NCBI GenBank assembly: GCA_964565775.1
Contig: CAZMGB010000007.1
Coordinates: 81,021-145,020, forward strand
Length of the DNA stretch: 64,000 bases
Direction of reading: 5' to 3'
Origin: CAZMGB01 sp964565775
GTDB lineage: Bacteria > Chloroflexota > Dehalococcoidia > DSTF01 > JALHUB01
Shown here: piece after piece, positions 42,376 through 52,405 of the stretch
Numbering within the stretch: position 1 is the stretch's first letter
How the letters are laid out: every line of letters starts with the position of its first letter
Made by a program: the position numbers and the translations under genes
Notes under the pieces: generated by a model
Told to the model about the DNA's origin: nothing
The model's input: the letters and a program-made list of their open reading frames with translations, nothing else
The model's database searches: none

Positions 42376-44232
42376 ATGCAGGTACAACAGAACCTCTCCG
42401 ATGAACAGCTAGCGTTGGCCGCCTCCCAGGGCGAGCGCGACGCCTTCGCCACCCTCTACGAGCGCTATTTTCAGGGGATCTACGACTTCGCCCTGAGAAT
42501 GGTGCACAACCCCGAGATGGCCGCCGACCTCGTCCAGACCAGCTTCACCGACGCTTGGGAGAACCTCCAGAAGCGAGAGGTCGCCGGGAACATCAAGGCG
42601 TGGCTGTACACCATTGCCCGCAACAACGCCATCGATCAGCTCCGCGGCGAGCTGCGTCGCAAGAACCGGTTTGTCATCACCGACCAGCGCGACGGCAAGA
42701 GCTTCTCCGCCCACGCGGACGTTGACCTTGACCGGCTGTCCGACCCACAGGCCGCCGCCGTGGACAATGAGCTGGTTGAACTCGTCTGGAGCGCAGCCGC
42801 GGCCCTGAGCCCCAAGGACTACTCCCTCCTGGACCTGTACCTGAGACGCGGACTGAGCGCCGACGAGCTGGCCACCTCTCTCCACCTTCGAAGGAGCACC
42901 GTATACACCAAGATCTCGCGACTGAAGAACTCCCTTCAGGAGTCTGTAGCATTTGTCCTGCTGATGCGACGCGGCCGCCGAGATTGCCCGCAGTTGGACG
43001 CCCTCCTGTCGGCACACGGCGCCACCGAACTCACCCGTGAACTCCGCCTGGCGATACGCCGACACGTGCAGGAATGTCCGCGCTGCGAGGAGAGCAAGAG
43101 GCGCTTCGTCGCCCCGGTGGAGATCTTCGCGGCGACCGCGATGATCCCGGTCGCTGCGGGGCTCCAGGCGTCCCTCTGGGAACGCGTCACGGCGGCGATC
43201 GATTTCGGCGGGCCAAGCGCGAGCACCCCCACGGATATCGCCGCGCGGGCCAGCCGCCCGTGGTCGCAAGCGACGGCAGCGCTCACCCGGCTGGCCACCC
43301 GGCTCAGCCGCCGCTGGTCACAGGCGACCATGGCGCTCAAGGCGGCTACCGTGGCCATCCCGTTGGCGGCGGTCGGGGCCGGCACAGCGATCGCCATCAT
43401 ACTCACGACGGCAGGCGGCGGGGTGACCATCCAGGACCCCAAAGACGTCCGCAGCACGAGCCACGAGATCGGACAGCCATCCGCCAAGAACGTTGTCACC
43501 GTCGCCTGGTCACGGCAGCCTGATGCCACCGCATATTCGGTCGACTGGACCCATAACCCCGGCGACGTCCCCGATACGACTGCGGAGCTGCCGGGCGGCG
43601 CCACCGGCGCGACAAGCCCCCCGCTTGCCGATGGAGCCTGGTACTTTCACCTGCGCACCCAGGGAGAAGGCGGGGAGTGGACGAGCACAGTCCATCTCGG
43701 CCCCTTTGTCATAGGGACTCCTGAGGCAACCGCGACGCCTACCCCCTCGCCCTCGCCGTCCCCGACCAGCACGCCAGCCACGACCGGCACCGCGACCATG
43801 CCCTCTGCCACGCACCGGCCCGGAGATGCCACCCTCCCCGTCCCCGCACAATCGCCTACGGGCGCCCTCCTCCTTCCCCCTACCGCCACGCCCAGGCCCT
43901 CCGGCACGCCGCCGCCGACCTCGGCACCCACGCTTACCTCCACCCCAACAGCCGCCCCTGTAATCGCGAGGCCCACTTCGACTGCCACACCGAGACGCAC
44001 ACCGACACCCACAGCCACACCAACGCCCATACCCCAGGCAACGTCCACGCCTTCCCCAATACCCACGGGCAGCGCTCAGCCCACGCCCGTGATCACGCCT
44101 TTCCCCCGGCCTACCTTCTGGCCCCTGAACTCGCCGACTCCCACAAGCACAGCCACGCCCGGCGAGCCCGGCGTCACCCCGACGCCCGAAGTGTCAGCGA
44201 CGGCTACTCCGACCTGGATCGAGGCCGGTTGA
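42376..44232 (+). CDS. ECF sigma factor fused to zinc anti-sigma-like motif, membrane helix, FN3-like domain and Thr/Pro tail
   Basis: A 618-residue multi-domain protein. Sigma region 2 covers about residues 22-92 (YERYFQGIYDFALRMV; NIKAWLYTIARNNAIDQLR) and region 4 about 132-192 (ALSPKDYSLLDLYLRRGLSA; RRSTVYTKISRLK). A H230-x3-C234-x2-C237 motif (RRHVQECPRCEE) follows, as in zinc-binding anti-sigma domains. A membrane helix is at about 324-346, a FN3-like sandwich at 368-447, and a Thr/Pro/Ser-rich tail from 450 to the end. Typical ECF sigmas end near residue 190. The protein would put the sigma factor inside the cell and the FN3/tail outside. Release would need proteolysis or a conformational switch. 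That mechanism is inference. Confidence 0.85.
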   Translation: MQVQQNLSDEQLALAASQGERDAFATLYERYFQGIYDFALRMVHNPEMAADLVQTSFTDAWENLQKREVAGNIKAWLYTIARNNAIDQLRGELRRKNRFVITDQRDGKSFSAHADVDLDRLSDPQAAAVDNELVELVWSAAAALSPKDYSLLDLYLRRGLSADELATSLHLRRSTVYTKISRLKNSLQESVAFVLLMRRGRRDCPQLDALLSAHGATELTRELRLAIRRHVQECPRCEESKRRFVAPVEIFAATAMIPVAAGLQASLWERVTAAIDFGGPSASTPTDIAARASRPWSQATAALTRLATRLSRRWSQATMALKAATVAIPLAAVGAGTAIAIILTTAGGGVTIQDPKDVRSTSHEIGQPSAKNVVTVAWSRQPDATAYSVDWTHNPGDVPDTTAELPGGATGATSPPLADGAWYFHLRTQGEGGEWTSTVHLGPFVIGTPEATATPTPSPSPSPTSTPATTGTATMPSATHRPGDATLPVPAQSPTGALLLPPTATPRPSGTPPPTSAPTLTSTPTAAPVIARPTSTATPRRTPTPTATPTPIPQATSTPSPIPTGSAQPTPVITPFPRPTFWPLNSPTPTSTATPGEPGVTPTPEVSATATPTWIEAG

Positions 44233-44650
44233 GAGCATTATCTGCTTCTAGCGCGGAGACGCACCCCCAAGCAGCCCAAGCGCCCCCTCCTCGATCCCTC
44301 CCCTCGCGCGCGGTTCCCGCCACGGAGACGAGCCCTCGTCCCCCCGTCGGGCCGGACTGATTCCTCGTGTAAGTTTTCCGCGTCTTGACCGTTGTACTGC
44401 ATGATCCCCGCGAACGGCGTTAACCTTTCGACGCCGGGGGCGTTCTAGGTTTTAGGGCCTGAGCGCGTAATCGTCAGCCTTTGTGAGGTGATTGTCAACT
44501 CACGGGGTCGATTTGTGCGAAGGTACAATCCGGCGGAAAAATAGCGAAGGAGAGGCTTGACAATCCCCCCCGAGGAGTGCGATAAATGGCTGACGTTGTT
44601 TATCGCTCGAGGATCCAATGGCGGGGTTAGGCCAAGGAGGTGGCCAAGGC
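44233..44650 (+). other. 418-base intergenic region before the Thr/Pro-tailed protein
   Basis: No gene is seen. Two promoter candidates are present: TTGACA/GATAAA at 44557-44586, and an ECF-like pair with AACC at 44422-44425 and CGTT at 44441-44444 (15 bases between). The latter could be recognised by the upstream sigma protein. Remaining sequence shows no strong hairpin. Confidence 0.5.
44557..44586 (+). promoter_or_regulatory. Candidate promoter of the Thr/Pro-tailed exported protein
   Basis: TTGACA (44557-44562), 18-base spacer, GATAAA (44581-44586). The -35 is perfect but the -10 matches only four of six positions. Confidence 0.45.
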
Positions 44651-45520
44651 ATGAAACTGAGTCCTGTTGTCCTGAGCGTTCTGGCCGCAGCAGCGGTCAT
44701 CGCCTTCGCAGTGGTCGCCACCAGGGGCGGCCAGACCGCGGCCGATGACGCTGGCACCCTCGGCTTCGAGTGGAACAGCCCCAGCGACGGCACGCTGTCG
44801 CCGTACCTGGTCGGGTATTACAAGTGCTATGGTGAAGGCCCCTACTGCGATGTCGTCAACACTGTGTTCCGCTTCGTCAACCCCACGAGCGAGTTCCTCG
44901 AGAAGGACGTCGCCCTCTTTGACGACGACGAAAACCTCGTCGGGTGCTACCTTGGCCACCTGACGCAGAACGACCTGGAGATCGACAACCTGGGGCAAAA
45001 GCTCAACGCCGGGGAGATCTTCGACCCGGTGACAGGGGACCCGATCTCGTCTTTGCCCCCGGACGGTGTGCTCAAGGCGGTAGTCCTTGACCCCACAAGC
45101 CCCAACGCCGTGGAGCAGCTGCGCTCCGGTCTCGTCGGCTGGGCAGAGTACCCGAGCAGCATGAGCTATTCCGGTCCCGTAACCGCGCTGGCCGGCGTCC
45201 CCCGTGAGGTCCTGCTCGAGGACGCCGACGGCGACGGCCGCCCCGACGAGCTGGCCAAGATCATCGACCAGTGCTTCCCCGGGCCTACGCCCACGCCCTC
45301 GCCCACGCCGACCAAGACTGGCACGCCGACCAACACGCCTACGCCTACCACGCCGACCATAACTCCGACGCCGACGAAGACGCCGACGCCGTACGTGCCG
45401 TTGAGCACGGCCACGCCGACCAGGACAGCCACGCCTTCGACCCCGCCGACGGCGACGCCGTGGTGCTTCGACTTTCCAGGCGGGGTGTTCTGCATCCCCG
45501 GCGGCTTGATCCGGGACTAG
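44651..45520 (+). CDS. Exported protein with Thr/Pro-rich tail
   Basis: A 289-residue protein with an N-terminal hydrophobic helix (about residues 5-24) as signal or anchor. A folded domain (about 30-205) carries three cysteines (YKCYGEGPYCD and VGCYLGH). A calcium-loop-like DADGDGRPDELAK follows, then a tail of TPTPT-type repeats (about 215-270), ending CFDFPGGVFCIPGG. The function is unknown. ATG 44651 is preferred because AAGGAGGTGG lies 8 bases upstream. The same tail composition occurs in the upstream sigma fusion, suggesting both are surface-displayed. Confidence 0.75.
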   Translation: MKLSPVVLSVLAAAAVIAFAVVATRGGQTAADDAGTLGFEWNSPSDGTLSPYLVGYYKCYGEGPYCDVVNTVFRFVNPTSEFLEKDVALFDDDENLVGCYLGHLTQNDLEIDNLGQKLNAGEIFDPVTGDPISSLPPDGVLKAVVLDPTSPNAVEQLRSGLVGWAEYPSSMSYSGPVTALAGVPREVLLEDADGDGRPDELAKIIDQCFPGPTPTPSPTPTKTGTPTNTPTPTTPTITPTPTKTPTPYVPLSTATPTRTATPSTPPTATPWCFDFPGGVFCIPGGLIRD

Positions 45521-45544
45521 CAACCTCTACTGAGGCAAATCGAA

Positions 45545-45568
45545 GGGGGGAGCCCAACGGCTCCCCCC
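45545..45568 (+). terminator. Terminator after Thr/Pro-tailed gene
   Basis: GGGGGGAGCC-caac-GGCTCCCCCC is a perfect 10-bp stem, 24 bases after the stop. Only a weak TTGCTGT follows. Confidence 0.7.
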
Positions 45569-45648
45569 TTGCTGTAGGGGGCACATCTCGTAACCACCGC
45601 CCGGCAACGAGCCTCGGAAATTTCGACGGCGATGTGCTCTTGCCCGCC

Positions 45649-45677
45649 TTGAAGACTCGCGAAACACCCGCTAAAAT
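45649..45677 (+). promoter_or_regulatory. Promoter of the TPR protein gene
   Basis: TTGAAG (45649-45654), 17-base spacer, TAAAAT (45672-45677). The transcript would start about 25 bases before the ATG. Confidence 0.65.
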
Positions 45678-45708
45678 TGCTAGGATTTGGGCCGACGATA
45701 CAACAGAC

Positions 45709-46569
45709 ATGACGTACCAGGCAGAAGAGAAAGCCCGACTACGGAGACAGCGCTCCGAGCACGCCATCCAGCTCGCCCTCCACAGCCGCTGGGAGGAGGC
45801 GATCACTGCCAACGAGGCGATGCTTCGCCTGTTTCCGTCCGATGTCGACGCCTGCAACCGGCTGGGCAAAGCCCTCACCGAGCTGGGCCGCTACGAAGAG
45901 GCGCGCAAAGCGTACAACAGGGCGCTCGCTCTTGACCCGGGCAACAGCATCGCCCGCAAGAACCTGGACCGTCTCGCTCACCTGGGTGAGAAAGGGGCCT
46001 CCCCGCCAGGGCCGAAACATGAGAAGCTGGAGCCTCACCTCTTCATCGAGGAAACGGGCAAGACGGGCATTGCCACCCTCTATCGCATCCACCCGGAGAG
46101 CCTGGCGCGCATGACGGCGGGCGACCGCGTGCAGCTCCGGCCGCAGGGGAACAGCCTCGTCGTCGAGAACACCCACGGCGAATACGTTGGGGAGGTGGAG
46201 CCCAAGCTGGGTTTGCGGCTCCTCAAGTTCATCGAAGGCGGCAACCAGTACGCCGCCGCCATCGCCAGCATGGCCGGCTCCAGCACCCGCGTCATCATCA
46301 GGGAGATCTTCCAGCATCCCAGCCAGGTGGGCAGGCCGTCCTTCCCGCCAGTCGGCACCGAAGTGATCCGGCCCTACACCAAGGAGCGCCTTCTCCGCCA
46401 CGCGCTGGACGACGAGGCAGAAGCCCCCGCGGAGGAGCTAACCATGGAGTGGGAGGCGGAAACCGAAACGGCGACCGAGACCGAAGCCCAGGAGGGCGAT
46501 GTCCGCCTCCACGACTACCAGCAGGCCACAGAAGGCGAGGACGACCAGGATAACGAATACGAGGAGTAG
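45709..46569 (+). CDS. TPR-repeat protein with acidic tail
   Basis: A 286-residue protein. Two to three TPR motifs lie at about residues 10-90 (SRWEEAITANEAMLRLFP; GRYEEARKAYNRALALDPG). A separate beta-rich domain covers about 110-225, and the last 40 residues are strongly acidic (Glu/Asp/Thr). No signal peptide is visible, so it is likely cytoplasmic. The acidic tail could bind basic partners such as nucleic-acid-binding proteins. It is a single-gene unit with its own promoter and terminator. Confidence 0.75.
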   Translation: MTYQAEEKARLRRQRSEHAIQLALHSRWEEAITANEAMLRLFPSDVDACNRLGKALTELGRYEEARKAYNRALALDPGNSIARKNLDRLAHLGEKGASPPGPKHEKLEPHLFIEETGKTGIATLYRIHPESLARMTAGDRVQLRPQGNSLVVENTHGEYVGEVEPKLGLRLLKFIEGGNQYAAAIASMAGSSTRVIIREIFQHPSQVGRPSFPPVGTEVIRPYTKERLLRHALDDEAEAPAEELTMEWEAETETATETEAQEGDVRLHDYQQATEGEDDQDNEYEE

Positions 46570-46598
46570 GGCTTCACCACACAACACGCTCAAAATAG

Positions 46599-46634
46599 GA
46601 TGGGGTGGAGACCGGACCCTCCACCCCATCTCTT
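46599..46634 (+). terminator. Terminator after the TPR gene
   Basis: GATGGGGTGGAG (46599-46610) and CTCCACCCCATC (46619-46630) form a perfect 12-bp stem with an 8-base loop, followed by a T-rich stretch (TCTTTTCTCT). Confidence 0.9.
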
Positions 46635-46665
46635 TTCTCTGGGAACCGCAGCGTGAACCCTGGCC

Positions 46666-47585
<920 letters not shown>

Positions 47586-47589
<4 letters not shown>

Positions 47590-48368
47590 ACGTCGCCGGC
47601 GTCTCCTATCGCAGCTACCACGTGTGGCAGCGCAACCGCGACGTCTTCGCCCGTCTCTGGCGGGCGGAGCTGGTCTGGCCCATCATGGAGCCGGTCCTCA
47701 TCATCCTCGCTCTCGGCCTTGGTCTCGGCACCTTCGTTGAGCTGAAGAGAGAGGGAACCTACATGGAGTTCCTCACCCCCGGCATCATGGCCATCTACCC
47801 TATGTGGAGCGCCATCGCCGAGTGTGGCTGGGGCTCCTTCTTCCGCATGACCAACCAGCGCCTGTACGACGCCATGATCGCCACCCCCGTCAACGTCGAA
47901 GACGTTATCGCCGGCGAGATCCTCTGGGGCGCCACAAGGGCCACCATAAGCACCACCTACATCATGTTCGTGGCCCTCGCTTTCACGCCCTCATACAGCC
48001 TCGTAGACTCCCCCCTCGTCCTCCTGATCTTCCCTCTCGCCTTGTTGCAGGGGGTCATGTTCGCCTCCATCTCCATGACCAACACTTCCTTTGTGGTGAC
48101 CATCAGCTCCCTCAACTACTTCTTCAGCCTGGTGGTGACGCCGATGTTCTGGCTCGGAGGCGTCTTCTTCCCGCTCGACAGCCTGCCGAAGGGCTTCCAG
48201 ATAGCGGCGTGGTTCCTGCCCGTGACGCACGTAGTCACCATCTACCGCGGCCTCGTCGAGGGCACGCCCCACTGGAGCCATCTCGGCGACCTCGTGTGGA
48301 TCATCGTGGTGACGGCGGTGTTCTTCCGGCTCGCCATCTTCTTCATGCGCCGACGCCTCATCAAGTAG
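47586..48368 (+). CDS. ABC-2 family permease
   Basis: A 260-residue membrane protein with six predicted helices and the family features LVWPIMEPVLIILALGLG and MFWLGGVFFPLDSLP near the fifth helix. It pairs with the preceding ATPase; overlap ATGA supports a two-gene transporter. This type is common in DrrB/NodJ-like exporters. Its end is followed by triplicated repeats. Confidence 0.9.
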
Positions 48369-48406
48369 CGACACAGACGACAGCTCCGCCGATGATCGCA
48401 AGAGGC

Positions 48407-48650
48407 ATTTCACCGTAGGGGCGGGGGCCCCGTCCCCGCCCAGCGCCGCGAACCACGACGGTGAGGGAGCCGCCCCGCCGATCCATGGCCATCAGCAAGA
48501 TACCCCTGCATTTCACCGTAGGGGCAGCGCCCCGTCCCCGCCCAGCGCCGCGAACCGCAACGGGGAGGGAGCGGCCCCGCCCAGTCATGGTTATCAGCAA
48601 GATACCCCTGCATTTCACCGTAGGGGCGGGGCCCCGTCCCCGCCCGGGGC
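48407..48650. repeat. Tandem ~102-bp repeats with GTAG-footed hairpins
   Basis: Two full copies (48407-48509 and 48510-48611) and a partial third (48612-48650) share the opening ATTTCACCGTAGGGGC. Each carries GTAG (48415, 48518, 48620) directly before a hairpin; in copies 1 and 3 the hairpin is GGGCGGGG...CCCCGCCC, in copy 2 it is reduced to GGGGC-agc-GCCCC. The block fills the gap between the ABC permease and the next gene. Confidence 0.85.
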
Positions 48651-48706
48651 TCCTTTGACCGACGTTCGGGCCGGTGATATCCTACGGCCACCGTGGAGGG
48701 GATGCG

Positions 48707-49429
48707 ATGACCCGGCCCAGGATAGGCATCACCCGCGCCGAAGACGTTCGCGGCGAGGCCATCGAGGACTACCACTGCCGCGTGCGCGAGGCGGGGGGCG
48801 AGCCCGTCGACATCGCCCTGGAGCACTACCCGGAGCCCTGGCCACCCGAGGGCGTGCGCCTCGCCGATGACATACGCGGCCTTGTCCTCACGGGCGGCGT
48901 CGACATCGACCCCTACCTCTACGGGCAGACGCCCCACCCCAAAGTCCGGCGCACCAACCGCCGTCGGGACGAGTGGGAGATGACCCTCCTGCATGACGCC
49001 CTCGGCCGCGACCTGGCCGTGCTCGCCATATGCCGCGGCCACCAGCTACTGAACGTGGCCCTTGAGGGCAGCCTCCTCCAGCACATCGACGGCGACGGCC
49101 ACCGCGCCCACTACGAGCAAGAGGGCTACCCCTCGCGCTGGCACGTCGTCCGCTTCGCCGAAGGCAGCCTCGTGCGGGCGCTGCTCGACACTGATGAGAT
49201 CGAGGCCAACTCTCGCCACCACCAGGCGGTGCTGCCTGAGACGCTCTCTCCCTCGCTTCAGGCCACCGGCTTCTCGCCCGACGGCATCGTTGAGGTGGTC
49301 GAGAGCCCACGCTATCGCTGGCTGCTCGGCGTCCAGTGCCACCCGGAGCGAGACGAGGTGGCGGAGCGTTTCGCGCCGCTGTTCGCCGCGCTCGTGCAGG
49401 CCGCTTCTCACGGCTCGGGCCGTGGCTAG
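48707..49429 (+). CDS. Class I glutamine amidotransferase-like hydrolase (peptidase C26, PuuD-like)
   Basis: A 240-residue gamma-glutamyl hydrolase family protein: VLTGGVDIDPYLYG, nucleophile Cys in AICRGHQLLNV, and the catalytic His/Glu in GVQCHPERDE. Typical roles are hydrolysis of gamma-glutamyl amides such as gamma-glutamyl-GABA. ATG 48707 is preferred because GGAGGGGATG precedes it; an earlier in-frame ATG at 48674 is less likely. It is a single gene before gyrA. Confidence 0.85.
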   Translation: MTRPRIGITRAEDVRGEAIEDYHCRVREAGGEPVDIALEHYPEPWPPEGVRLADDIRGLVLTGGVDIDPYLYGQTPHPKVRRTNRRRDEWEMTLLHDALGRDLAVLAICRGHQLLNVALEGSLLQHIDGDGHRAHYEQEGYPSRWHVVRFAEGSLVRALLDTDEIEANSRHHQAVLPETLSPSLQATGFSPDGIVEVVESPRYRWLLGVQCHPERDEVAERFAPLFAALVQAASHGSGRG

Positions 49430-49525
49430 GGCCCAACGACAGCTTCCCAGCGCCCTCAGACTGTGACTCCGGCACTTGAGAGACTCCCTGCTCTGCCGTA
49501 CACTATGCCCTGAGAGGACCCAGCG

Positions 49526-52405
49526 ATGACGACTGAAACGATCGGCAACGTGCGGCCCATCCGTATCGAGGAGGAGATGCGTGCCTCCTACCTCGACTAC
49601 GCGATGTCCGTGATCGTCGCACGCGCCCTCCCCGATGTCCGCGACGGCCTCAAGCCCGTCCAGAGGCGCATCCTCTACGCCATGAGCGAGCTGGGCCTGC
49701 GGCCGAACGCCGCCTACAAGAAGAGCGCCCGCATCGTCGGCGAGGTGCTGGGCAAGTTCCACCCCCACGGTGACGCCCCCGTATACGAGGCAATGGTGCG
49801 CATGGCTCAGGACTTCTCCATGCACTACCCCCTGGTGGACGGGCAGGGCAACTTCGGCAGCGTCGACAACGACCCGCCCGCCGCCATGCGCTACACGGAG
49901 GCCCGCCTCGCCGCCATCGCCGAGGAGATGCTGGCCGACATCGACCGCAACACCGTCGACTTCGTCCCCAACTTCGACGGCAGCCTCAACGAGCCCCCCG
50001 TCCTGCCGGCCCGCCTCCCAAACCTGCTCGTGAACGGCGCCTCCGGCATAGCCGTCGGCATGGCGACCAACATCCCTCCCCACAACCTGGGCGAGGTCTG
50101 TGACGCGGTCGCCTTCCTCATCGACAACCCCCAGGCATCCTCCGAAGAGCTGGGCGAGATCGTGCAGGGGCCCGACTTCCCGACCGGCGGCATCATCTTC
50201 GGTCGCCAGGGGATCAAGTCGGCCTTCGCCGACGGCCGCGGCCGTGTCATCGTCCGCGCCCGCGCCCGCATCGACGAGACGCGGGGCGGCCGCCACGAGA
50301 TCGTCGTCACCGAGCTCCCCTACCAGGTGAACAAGGCCGCCCTCATCGAGCGTATGGCCGACCTGGTGCGCAAGAAGCAGGTCGAGGGCATTAGCGACCT
50401 GCGTGACGAGTCGGACCGCCACGGCATGCGCATCGTCATTGAGCTCAGCCGCGTCGGCCAGCCCCGACAGGTCCTCAACGCCCTCTTCAAACACACGGCC
50501 ATGCAGAGCTCCTTCGCCATCAACATGCTGGCCCTCGTCGACGGCCAGCCCCGCACCATCCGTCTGCGCACGGCGCTCGAGCACTACATCAACTTCCGTC
50601 GCGAGGTCATCCGTCGCCGCTCCGAGTTCGACCTGGAGCGGGCCCGCGAGCGAGAACACATCCTGCAGGGCCTTCTGAAGGCCATCCAGAACCTGGGCCA
50701 GGTCATCCGCACCATCCGCCGCGCCCAGTCCGCCGACCAGGCGAAGGAACACCTCATGCGGGCGCCGTTCCGCCTCAGCGAGCGCCAGGCCCAGGCCGTC
50801 CTCGACATGCAGTTGCGGCGCCTCGCCCGCCTCGAGCGCGAGAAGATCGAGGAAGAGTTCGCCGAGATCATCAAGCAGATCAGCTACCTCGAGGACCTCC
50901 TTGCGAACCCCCGCAAGATCGACTTCCTGATCAAGGAGGACGCCCACGACCTGAAGAAGAAATACGGCGACCCCCGCCGCACGCAGGTCGTCGCCCGTGA
51001 GATCGAGGAGTTCTCTGAAGAGGACCTGATCCCGCACGAGAAAGTAGTGGTGGCCCTCAGCAACCGCGGCTACATCAAGCGCATGCCGGTCGACACCTAC
51101 CGGCCTCAGCGCCGGGGCGGTCGCGGCATCACCGGCATGATCACCCGCGAGGCCGATGCCGTCCGCCGCCTGCTCGTCGCCGACACCCACGCCAGCCTCC
51201 TCTTCTTCACCGACCGGGGCCGCGTCTTCCAGCTCAAGACCCACGAAGTGCCCGACGCCACGCGCCAGGCCCGCGGGCTCCCTCTCATAAACCTCATCGA
51301 CATCCAGCAGGGAGAGCTCGTGACGGCCGTCGTCGCCGCCACCAGCTTCGAAAAGGACTTCATGGTGCTGGCCACAAAGCGAGGCGAGATCAAGAAGACG
51401 CCTCTCGCCGCGTTCGCCTCAGTGCGCCGCGCCGGACTCATCGCCATGGATCTGGAGAAGGACGATGAGCTGATCGGTGCGAGGCTCATGGCCGAAGGCG
51501 AGCACGTGCTCCTGGCGACAGCGGCCGGCCTCGTGGTGCGGTACAGGGTCAGCCAGGTACCCTCTCGAAGCCGCGCCGCCGGAGGCGTCATCGGTGCCCG
51601 CCTGACCAGGGGCGACCGGGTTGTCACGCTTGAGGTCGCCCGCCCGGCTCTCGATCTCCTGACGATAACGACGAATGGCTACGGGAAGCGCACCCCCGTA
51701 GACGAGTTCCCGGCCAAGAACCGACCATGGAAGGGCGTCATTGGACACGCCCTGACCGGCAGGGGAGCCGAGTTGGTCGCCGCCCGCGTCGTCGACGACA
51801 ACCAGCAGCTCATGCTCATCTCCGAGGGGGGCGTCGTTCTGAGAACGCAGGTCGCCTACGAGCGCATCAACCTGCCCGGCGGCGGCCAGGCCAGCCGCGG
51901 CATCCCCGTATACGGACGATCTTCCCAGGGCGTGTCGATCATGGACGTGCTACCGGGCGACGCCGTGGCATCCATCGCCCTGATCGAGCTGGCCGAGGAA
52001 TCCGGCGCCCCCGCGCCCAAGGGAGCGCCTCCGAAGGCGCCCGCACCCAAAGGCGCCGAGCGCCCGAAGCGGGTAACGACGAAGCAGCCCCCGGCGAAGG
52101 CCGCGCCGAAAGGGCCCGCGTCCCGCCCCGGTCAAACGGTGGCCCGAACCGAGCGCGCCGCAAGCGCCGCCCGGCCGACAGTAACGAAGCCCACCGCACG
52201 CGCGCCTTCGCCCAGCCCCATGACTTCTGGCCGCCGCGCCCGGCCCACGACCAGCTATCAGGAACGGTACGAAAGCCGTATCAAACCGGGGACGCCCAGG
52301 AGCAAAGGCGAAACATCAGGGAAGGGAAGGTCGGTCCAGCACCGCCCGAAGGCGGCTCCGTCGGCGCCGGCGGCGAGGGCCTCTTCGCATGCCGGCAAAC
52401 GCTGA
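49526..52405 (+). CDS. gyrA: DNA gyrase subunit A with long basic tail
   Basis: A 959-residue GyrA; typical members have 800-880. The catalytic tyrosine is Y123 in AAMRYTEARLA. The C-terminal wrapping domain has a GyrA box-like PQRRGGRG near residues 526-533, which favours gyrase over topoisomerase IV. From about residue 825 a Lys/Arg/Pro/Ala-rich tail of about 130 residues follows, unlike the normal short acidic tail. In the quinolone region, the S83-equivalent is Ala (A84) and D87 is Glu (E88). No gyrB is in the window. Confidence 0.93.
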   Translation: MTTETIGNVRPIRIEEEMRASYLDYAMSVIVARALPDVRDGLKPVQRRILYAMSELGLRPNAAYKKSARIVGEVLGKFHPHGDAPVYEAMVRMAQDFSMHYPLVDGQGNFGSVDNDPPAAMRYTEARLAAIAEEMLADIDRNTVDFVPNFDGSLNEPPVLPARLPNLLVNGASGIAVGMATNIPPHNLGEVCDAVAFLIDNPQASSEELGEIVQGPDFPTGGIIFGRQGIKSAFADGRGRVIVRARARIDETRGGRHEIVVTELPYQVNKAALIERMADLVRKKQVEGISDLRDESDRHGMRIVIELSRVGQPRQVLNALFKHTAMQSSFAINMLALVDGQPRTIRLRTALEHYINFRREVIRRRSEFDLERAREREHILQGLLKAIQNLGQVIRTIRRAQSADQAKEHLMRAPFRLSERQAQAVLDMQLRRLARLEREKIEEEFAEIIKQISYLEDLLANPRKIDFLIKEDAHDLKKKYGDPRRTQVVAREIEEFSEEDLIPHEKVVVALSNRGYIKRMPVDTYRPQRRGGRGITGMITREADAVRRLLVADTHASLLFFTDRGRVFQLKTHEVPDATRQARGLPLINLIDIQQGELVTAVVAATSFEKDFMVLATKRGEIKKTPLAAFASVRRAGLIAMDLEKDDELIGARLMAEGEHVLLATAAGLVVRYRVSQVPSRSRAAGGVIGARLTRGDRVVTLEVARPALDLLTITTNGYGKRTPVDEFPAKNRPWKGVIGHALTGRGAELVAARVVDDNQQLMLISEGGVVLRTQVAYERINLPGGGQASRGIPVYGRSSQGVSIMDVLPGDAVASIALIELAEESGAPAPKGAPPKAPAPKGAERPKRVTTKQPPAKAAPKGPASRPGQTVARTERAASAARPTVTKPTARAPSPSPMTSGRRARPTTSYQERYESRIKPGTPRSKGETSGKGRSVQHRPKAAPSAPAARASSHAGKR

